A stretch of 64,000 nucleotides of DNA, taken from CAYMWF01 sp964394085 [NCBI: uncultured Gemmatimonadota bacterium]. Its GTDB lineage: Bacteria > GCA-2686955 > CAYMWF01. The stretch lies in NCBI GenBank assembly GCA_964394085.1, contig CAYMWF010000005.1:45454-109453 (forward strand), given 5' to 3'. The position numbers and the translations under genes are program-made. The notes beneath the pieces are model-generated. The model was not told where the DNA came from. It did no database searches and worked only from the letters and a program-made list of their open reading frames with translations. This document shows, in pieces, positions 62,518 through 64,000 of the stretch. Every line of letters begins with the position of its first letter. The stretch's first letter is position 1.

Positions 62518-63651
62518 ATGCTGTTCGAAGAAACGATATCGAAGAAGAGCGTAATCATCGTAAGCGGGAGCGGAGGCGTCGGTAAAACCACGGTGGCGGC
62601 GGCGCTGGCCCTGAAAGCCGCGAAAACCGGGCTTCAAACTCTTGTTTGCACGATAGATCCGGCTAATCGGCTTGCCGATTCGATGGGTCTTTCGAGCCTG
62701 GGCAACGAGGAGCAGCGGGTGCCGGAGCGTAAGCTCGCCGGGGCCGGACTCGACCCTGAGCTGCCTCTTTCGGCGATGATGCTCGAAACGGGCCGCACCT
62801 TCGATGCCCTGATCGCAAGACATGCCCCCACACCCGAAATCCGCGACAGGATTTACGGGAACAAGCTGTACACGAATCTTTCCGCTTCACTTGCGGGATC
62901 CCGTGAATACATGTCGATGGAGAAGCTGTATGAGCTCAAGGAGGGCGGCAGATACGACCTTATCGTCATGGATACTCCTCCGACCAGGCAGGCTCTCGAT
63001 TTCCTGGAAGCTCCCAGGCGCATGCTCGACTTCTTCAATGCGAACATCCTCCGCTGGCTCCTCAACCCTCCGGAGACAACGAGTGCTAAAGGTTTCAAAC
63101 TTTTCCGGCGCGGCGGCGAAGCTGTTGCGAAACGTGTGGAGCGTTTACTCGGGGTATCTCTCATCACCGAAATCATCGACTTCTTCAGGGCTTTCGAAGG
63201 GCTTTACGAAGGTTTCGCGGAGAGGGCGGCGAAGGTCCAGGATATCCTCACCGGCGAGGATGCGGTCTTTTTTCTTGTTTCGGGATCCGACAGCGTCCGC
63301 ACCGCCGAGGGGATCTATTTCTACGACAAGCTCCGCGAATACAACATGCCTTTCAGCACCGTGATCTTCAACATGGTGCATGAAACAGCTTCGTTCGAAT
63401 CGGAGAAGCGTTTGATGAAGGCCGCGGAAAGGGTTTCCGCCGGCACCGGCATCGATGCGGACCGCCTCGCATCGAACTATAAAATGCTGAATATCCTGAC
63501 CCGCAAGGAGTACGCGGCGATAGACAAGTTTCGCGAGAAGGTAGAAGAGGAGATGAACTATTATATCATCCCCGCGTACGGGGAGGATATCCACGATCTC
63601 CGCGCCCTCGACCGGCTGGGCTCCGGCATGGTGTCATTCGATTCGGATTAA
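62518..63651 (+). CDS. ArsA/Get3-type ATPase, second copy
   Basis: 377 residues, ATG 62518, 1 bp after the preceding stop. Deviant P-loop GSGGVGKT at 17-24: the signature Lys of the GKGGVGK form is Ser18. Switch II is DTPPTRQALDF. The paired arrangement, one copy with the signature Lys and one without, is that of the actinobacterial Get3-like pairs (for example Rv3679/Rv3680), so a heterodimer is likely. Extra helices at about 190-240 could form a client groove. Client unknown: tail-anchored or lipid-linked proteins are candidates. Confidence 0.88.
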   Translation: MLFEETISKKSVIIVSGSGGVGKTTVAAALALKAAKTGLQTLVCTIDPANRLADSMGLSSLGNEEQRVPERKLAGAGLDPELPLSAMMLETGRTFDALIARHAPTPEIRDRIYGNKLYTNLSASLAGSREYMSMEKLYELKEGGRYDLIVMDTPPTRQALDFLEAPRRMLDFFNANILRWLLNPPETTSAKGFKLFRRGGEAVAKRVERLLGVSLITEIIDFFRAFEGLYEGFAERAAKVQDILTGEDAVFFLVSGSDSVRTAEGIYFYDKLREYNMPFSTVIFNMVHETASFESEKRLMKAAERVSAGTGIDADRLASNYKMLNILTRKEYAAIDKFREKVEEEMNYYIIPAYGEDIHDLRALDRLGSGMVSFDSD

Positions 63652-63671
63652 ACGGCCGGGTAAGTCATAAA

Positions 63672-64000
63672 ATGGCGATGTCTTCGAACATATGGACAAC
63701 GATTATCCTGGTCGGGGCGTTGCAGGGGTTCGTGCTTTCTCTTTTTCTTCTGGTCAATAAGAAGGGAAATCGTTCAGCGAACAAGATACTGGCCCTTCTC
63801 GTCGTTTCGATTTCCATAGACGTCTTCATCAGCTATCTATATTTCAGCGACAATATCGCCAATTTTCCACACCTTATTGCGGTTTCCGAACCGTTGTATA
63901 CGATTTTCGGCCCGCTGCTCTATCTCTACATCCGAACCCTGACCGATCCGGAGTTCAGATTCAGGAAGCGTCATGTCCTGTTCTTCGCTCCCGCCATGCT
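63672..64000 (+). CDS. Membrane-anchored transcription regulator, N-terminal part (cut by window)
   Basis: Only the first 109 codons are visible. Three membrane helices (TIILVGALQGFVLSLFLL, ILALLVVSISIDVFISYLYF, LIAVSEPLYTIFGPLLYLYI) with GPLLYLYIRTLTDPEF are the N-terminal segment of the seven-helix AraC-type regulators that carry an HTH domain at the C-terminus. The HTH lies beyond the right edge, so this is a guess from the front half. Confidence 0.6.
   Translation, partial: MAMSSNIWTTIILVGALQGFVLSLFLLVNKKGNRSANKILALLVVSISIDVFISYLYFSDNIANFPHLIAVSEPLYTIFGPLLYLYIRTLTDPEFRFRKRHVLFFAPAM

Overview
The window (about 50% GC, densely coded on both strands) looks like a chromosome segment of an uncultured, Gram-negative-type bacterium of the FCB-related candidate phyla, for example a Krumholzibacteriota- or Eisenbacteria-like lineage. 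Reasons: a TolC/MFP efflux set and a secretin imply two membranes; a secreted protease ends in the NPFNP...ASGVYVYRL...KLLILK type of FlgD-like C-terminal module common in those phyla; there are secreted beta-helix and beta-propeller-like proteins; and a prkA-yhbH-spoVR stress cluster occurs without any sporulation gene. The phylum is an inference. No rRNA, tRNA, CRISPR array, transposase or prophage was seen. Genes broken by the window edges are a secreted metalloprotease (left) and a membrane-anchored regulator (right).

Region 1-26.4 kb, almost all minus strand: secreted HEFQH metalloprotease; Rossmann/DUF2520 protein; tripartite export set (TolC, MacB-like permease without ATPase, membrane fusion protein); small protein; M23 peptidase; primary-like group 2 sigma factor; HtrA protease; FliA/WhiG-type sigma factor; receiver-GAF-PAS-histidine kinase; an isolated small plus-strand ORF next to a gene-free stretch that may encode a structured RNA; a clpB-DUF502-archease operon; an orphan phosphoribosyltransferase-fold protein; a polyprenyl-phosphate sugar transferase and a family 2 glycosyltransferase; and a giant Cys-rich papain-like protease.

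Region 26.4-38.2 kb: Yip1-type membrane protein, dCTP deaminase, a PurN-like formyltransferase, a large secreted protein, CstA, then a plus-strand run of an ATP-cone/uridine-kinase fusion, QueE, QueC and a radical SAM protein (7-deazaguanine pathway).

Region 38.2-50.9 kb: an MSHA-like type IV pilus locus. Transcribed leftward: MshI-like PilM/PilN fusion, PilO-like, PilP-like, MshL-like secretin, HDOD-GGDEF protein, major pilin, PilT, PilB, PilC. A second major pilin, about 84% identical, and a minor pilin lie at the left end in the opposite direction, so the PilT/B/C segment is bracketed by inverted pilin copies.

Region 51-64 kb, plus strand: prkA-yhbH-spoVR; secreted beta-helix protein; a DRTGG / HATPase / [FeFe]-hydrogenase-like sensory operon; three hairpins including a perfect 46-bp palindrome; an App1-like phosphatase followed by two tandem ArsA/Get3-type ATPases; and the 5' end of a membrane-anchored regulator.
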